A stretch of DNA of 44,237 nt from CAXMST01 sp963700785 (GTDB taxonomy: Bacteria; Actinomycetota; Thermoleophilia; Solirubrobacterales; 70-9), in the NCBI GenBank assembly GCA_963700785.1, contig CAVOYZ010000002.1, forward strand, positions 1 through 44,237, given 5' to 3'. Below the pieces are notes generated by a model. The model was not told where the DNA came from. It did not search any database and worked only from the letters and a program-made list of their open reading frames with translations. This document shows positions 41,862-44,237 of this stretch, in pieces (within the stretch, counting starts at the first letter, position 1; the number at the start of each line of letters is the position of its first letter). The position numbers were made by a program, and so were the translations under genes.

Positions 41862-42176
41862 ATGCGAGCCAACCGTTCCAGCCGCAGGCCTCTAGGGGTA
41901 CTGCTTGTGGCGGCCGTCGCTGTGATGGCACTGGCCCTACCCACCTCGGCACTTGCCCAGGACCCAACCGACACCGAGTATGACCCCGCAGTTCAGCTCG
42001 AGGTCGCCGCGTCCAACGCGGGCGGGTCGAACAACGGTGGCGACAACGCGGCGCCGACGAGTAGCGCCAGCAGCCTGCCGTTCACCGGGCTCGACCTCGC
42101 TGCCTTCGCCGCGATCGGCGTCGGCCTCGTTGGCGCCGGGTTCGTGATCCGTCGCGCCGCCAAGACCGGCCAGTAG
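41862..42176 (+). CDS. Small secreted protein with LPFTG sortase-type anchor
   Basis: 104 aa. Signal peptide RRPLGVLLVAAVAVMALALP ending TSALAQD, then a short acidic/Asn-Gly-Ser region (SNAGGSNNGGDNAAPTSSAS) and the cell-wall sorting signal: LPFTG, a hydrophobic helix LDLAAFAAIGVGLVGAGFVI and the positive tail RRAAKTGQ. LPXTG sorting signals are cut by sortase between Thr and Gly and attached to the wall. No sortase gene is in the window. ATG 41862 follows the ribosome site AAGGAAGGA; an earlier in-frame start at 41781 lacks the site and overlaps the promoter. The mature part is only about 40 residues, so this is an anchor with little else. It may be a small surface protein or a carrier. Confidence 0.82.
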   Translation: MRANRSSRRPLGVLLVAAVAVMALALPTSALAQDPTDTEYDPAVQLEVAASNAGGSNNGGDNAAPTSSASSLPFTGLDLAAFAAIGVGLVGAGFVIRRAAKTGQ

Positions 42177-42192
42177 AGGCAGACCACAAGAT

Positions 42193-44184
42193 CTAGTTAC
42201 GCGGCGGGCGACCGTCGCGGACAGCAGACGAGCTCGAGCGCCTGAGAAGGCGCTCGAGCTCGTTCAGGTCATCCTCCCCCGGGTTCAGCTCCCGCGCCCG
42301 GCGCAGCTCCCGCGCCGCGCGCTTGGGGTCTTCGGTCAAGAGGAACTGCGTCGCCAGGGCGTAGTTCAGCCACTCACCGGGCTCGCGCTCTCGGCCCCTC
42401 TCGAGCGCGGCCAGCGCCGCCTCGCTCTCACCCTGGCGAGCGGCGATGTCGGCGGCGAGCAGGTACGGCCGGTCCGTGAAGGGGTTGAGCTCGGCGGCGC
42501 GCTCGAGCTGCTCGCGGGCACCGGCGGGGTCAGCCGCGGCCCTCGCCTGGGCTGCGGTGACGAGCCGGGCCGAGACGAACAGCGGGATGAGCGCGATCGC
42601 GCAGAGGGCCAGCACAGCGGCCGCGGACCGCGAGATCGCCGGCGGCACTACCGAGCCGGACCGGGCGGCGGGAGCCGAGGCGATACCGGCCAATGCGATC
42701 GCCGGGGCGATCAGGCCCGGGAACGACCAGAGCCAGTCGATCGACGTGTGGGCCACGTAGTAGGCGCCGGTGCCGAGCGCCGCCGCGGCCAGCGCCGCCG
42801 CTTCGGGTCCCAGGCGCGCGGAGCGGCGGATCGCGACGAAGGCGGCACCGATCGGGAGCAGCAGCAGCAGCAGCCCGATCACGCCGAGCTCCGCCAGGGT
42901 CTCCAGCGGCAGGCTGTGCGCGTCCAGCGGCAGCTCACGGCTGCGGCGCTCGAGCGCATAGACCTGCCGGAAGGACCCGGACCCCTCGCCGGCGACCGGG
43001 TTCGCGGCCGCCGCATCGAGGCTGACCCGCCAGAAATCCGTCCGGTTGCGGCCGCCCGTGTACACGAACCGCGAGTCGCCGCTGTCCCGAGTCTCCGAGA
43101 AGTTGGCCGGGACCTGATCGCTGATCCAGCTCACCGGGCTGCCGACCGCCAGCACGAAGGCCGCCGCTCCGGCCGCGAGCAGCGCCGCGACAGCGGCGAG
43201 GATCGAGCGCCGGGCGCGCCGGCTGGGCTGCATCCGGGCGGCGATCTGATCGAGCGCGGCGAGCGCGGCGAGCGCGGCGAGCGCGGCACCGGCCGCGCCG
43301 ATGATCGCGGCCTGCGCGGCGCTGCGGAGCTCTGCCCCAGCGCCGACCCCGTCCTCGGCGACGGAGAAGGGCTCGAGAAGCGTCGGGATCACGATCGCGA
43401 TCGGGGCCGCGACACAGGCGAGCAGCGCCAGGAGCCGTAGCCTGTCACCGCTGAACGCGAGCAGCGCGAGGATGCCGATCACCAGCGCCGGCACCGATCC
43501 GCGGCTCTGGGAGAGAACCGCGAGCTCCAGGCAGAGGGCCGCGAGCCCGGCCGCCAGCGCGCCCGGCACCACGGCGCCGCGCCTCGCGCCGACCGCGAGC
43601 GCCGTCAGTGCCACCCCGGCGAAGAAGGCGGCGTTCGCGTTCCTGTACCCAAACGGGTAGTCCAGGGTCCCGCTCTCGTCGAGCACGTCGAGGCTCGCAT
43701 CGACACCGAGCAGGGTGATCACGGTTACCCCGGCGACGATCGCACCGGCGAGGCAGTAGGGGAGCACGGCCAGGATCAGCCGGCGCCCGAGCAGGCTCGC
43801 GAGCATCAGCCCGGCGAGGAACGAGGCCGCGTAGATCAGCAGCTTGCCCGCGTCCTCGAGGGCGATGTCCTGCGACGGGGTCCAGAGCAGCGAGAGCAGG
43901 GTCCAGCCGAGCAGTCCGACCATCGCGCCCAGGGCGATGACGTGCGGCCCCCTGATGGCGAGCCGAAGTGGCGTCGACAGCAGGATCGTTGCCAGCGTCA
44001 TCAGAAGCAGCATCGCCCCGGGGTACGCCACCGGTTCGAAGAAGGCCCCGCGCTCCAGGCCCCACCAGGCCCAGAGGCCGCTCAGCACCAGGCCCAAGAT
44101 GACGCCGGCGATCATCGCCGGATTACCAAGGCCGGGACCGCGCACAGCCGGCGCCGGCGGCGCCGGGGCTTCGCTCCTGCTCAT
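42193..44184 (-). CDS. O-antigen ligase family protein with C-terminal TPR domain
   Basis: 663 aa. The N-terminal two-thirds are about 12 transmembrane helices of the Wzy_C family (for example MIAGVILGLVLSGLWAWWGL, and DYPFGYRNANAAFFAGVALT, a motif shared with ligase-type proteins), with the external loop NPVAGEGSGSFRQVYALERR and LPLDAHSLPLETLAELGVIG containing the conserved His. The C-terminal 120 residues are two to three TPR units (AREQLERAAELNPFTDRPYL, ALAALERGREREPGEWLNYA, RAARELRRARELNPGEDDLN). It polymerises or transfers surface polysaccharide, the TPR perhaps binding a partner. It is convergent with the LPFTG gene, stops 16 bp apart. A 15-bp perfect inverted repeat lies in its last codons. 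Confidence 0.87.
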   Translation of the reverse strand: MSRSEAPAPPAPAVRGPGLGNPAMIAGVILGLVLSGLWAWWGLERGAFFEPVAYPGAMLLLMTLATILLSTPLRLAIRGPHVIALGAMVGLLGWTLLSLLWTPSQDIALEDAGKLLIYAASFLAGLMLASLLGRRLILAVLPYCLAGAIVAGVTVITLLGVDASLDVLDESGTLDYPFGYRNANAAFFAGVALTALAVGARRGAVVPGALAAGLAALCLELAVLSQSRGSVPALVIGILALLAFSGDRLRLLALLACVAAPIAIVIPTLLEPFSVAEDGVGAGAELRSAAQAAIIGAAGAALAALAALAALDQIAARMQPSRRARRSILAAVAALLAAGAAAFVLAVGSPVSWISDQVPANFSETRDSGDSRFVYTGGRNRTDFWRVSLDAAAANPVAGEGSGSFRQVYALERRSRELPLDAHSLPLETLAELGVIGLLLLLLPIGAAFVAIRRSARLGPEAAALAAAALGTGAYYVAHTSIDWLWSFPGLIAPAIALAGIASAPAARSGSVVPPAISRSAAAVLALCAIALIPLFVSARLVTAAQARAAADPAGAREQLERAAELNPFTDRPYLLAADIAARQGESEAALAALERGREREPGEWLNYALATQFLLTEDPKRAARELRRARELNPGEDDLNELERLLRRSSSSAVRDGRPPRN
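42228..42263. terminator. 15-bp perfect inverted repeat, loop 6
   Basis: ACGAGCTCGAGCGCC (42228-42242), loop TGAGAA, then the exact complement (42249-42263). It lies inside the last codons of the ligase (ELERLLRRSSSS) and 51 bp beyond the stop of the LPFTG gene, so it is well placed to end the + strand transcript and may mark the convergent junction. No U-tract follows. Confidence 0.55.
43252..43287 (-). repeat. Four tandem 9-bp units
   Basis: The unit gagcgcggc is repeated four times and encodes Leu-Ala-Ala repeats within a transmembrane helix of the ligase. Copy number changes would keep the frame. Confidence 0.8.
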
Positions 44185-44237
44185 CGCTGAAATCTAGCCT
44201 GCCCGGCGGAGGCCCATTCAGTCGGGCTCCGCGGGGT

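Noticed and set aside
1..44237. tRNA or rRNA genes
   Set aside because: No cloverleaf with a T-arm consensus and no rRNA-like conserved stretch was noticed on either strand by eye.

Overview
The window is a high-GC bacterial chromosome segment. GTG/TTG starts, ATGA/GTGA stop-start overlaps, TANNNT -10 boxes placed 6-10 nt from start codons, and the order trmH-pheS-pheT-argC-argJ-argB-argD all point to an actinobacterial lineage. A Thermoleophilia/Solirubrobacterales-like organism is my best guess from gene style, not a proven assignment. No tRNA, rRNA, CRISPR array or transposase was seen.

1-8246 is a conserved housekeeping block on the + strand: the 3' end of a SpoU/TrmH RNA methyltransferase, both phenylalanyl-tRNA synthetase subunits, and arginine biosynthesis genes argC, argJ, argB and argD, all overlapping by a few bases. 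8.2-16.1 kb is accessory: a Thr-rich membrane protein, a sulfotransferase followed by a decayed gene, two ATP-grasp ligases meeting tail to tail, and a minus-strand cassette (amidohydrolase, Rieske protein, RraA-like aldolase, LDH2-type dehydrogenase, ATP-grasp) that looks catabolic.

16-44 kb is a large surface-polysaccharide region. It holds four GT4-type glycosyltransferases, a Wzx-like flippase, two O-antigen ligase/polymerase-like proteins, a Wzz/BY-kinase chain-length protein, a polysaccharide deacetylase, a heparan-type D-glucuronyl C5-epimerase homologue and about ten sulfotransferase genes or remnants (two lie outside the dense part). The combination suggests a sulfated, epimerised uronic-acid polysaccharide resembling animal glycosaminoglycans. 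Part of the sulfotransferase set is a duplicated three-gene cassette (called C-A-B here) whose two copies decayed at opposite ends into chimeric pseudogenes. Secreted right-handed beta-helix proteins with GD-rich tails sit beside it. The first has a clear class I cyclic-di-GMP (GEMM) riboswitch. The second is an almost perfect 972-bp tandem copy lacking that riboswitch. A beta-propeller phytase and a small LPFTG surface protein with a textbook promoter complete the region.

About 20 apparent single-base frameshifts are scattered over the window, including one in the essential gene pheS. Many are probably assembly errors, so I annotate such loci as single genes across the shift and say where the frame changes. 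True decay is better supported where there are in-frame stops, truncations or chimeric joins (8.7-9.4, 26.3-26.7 and 27.7-29.0 kb).
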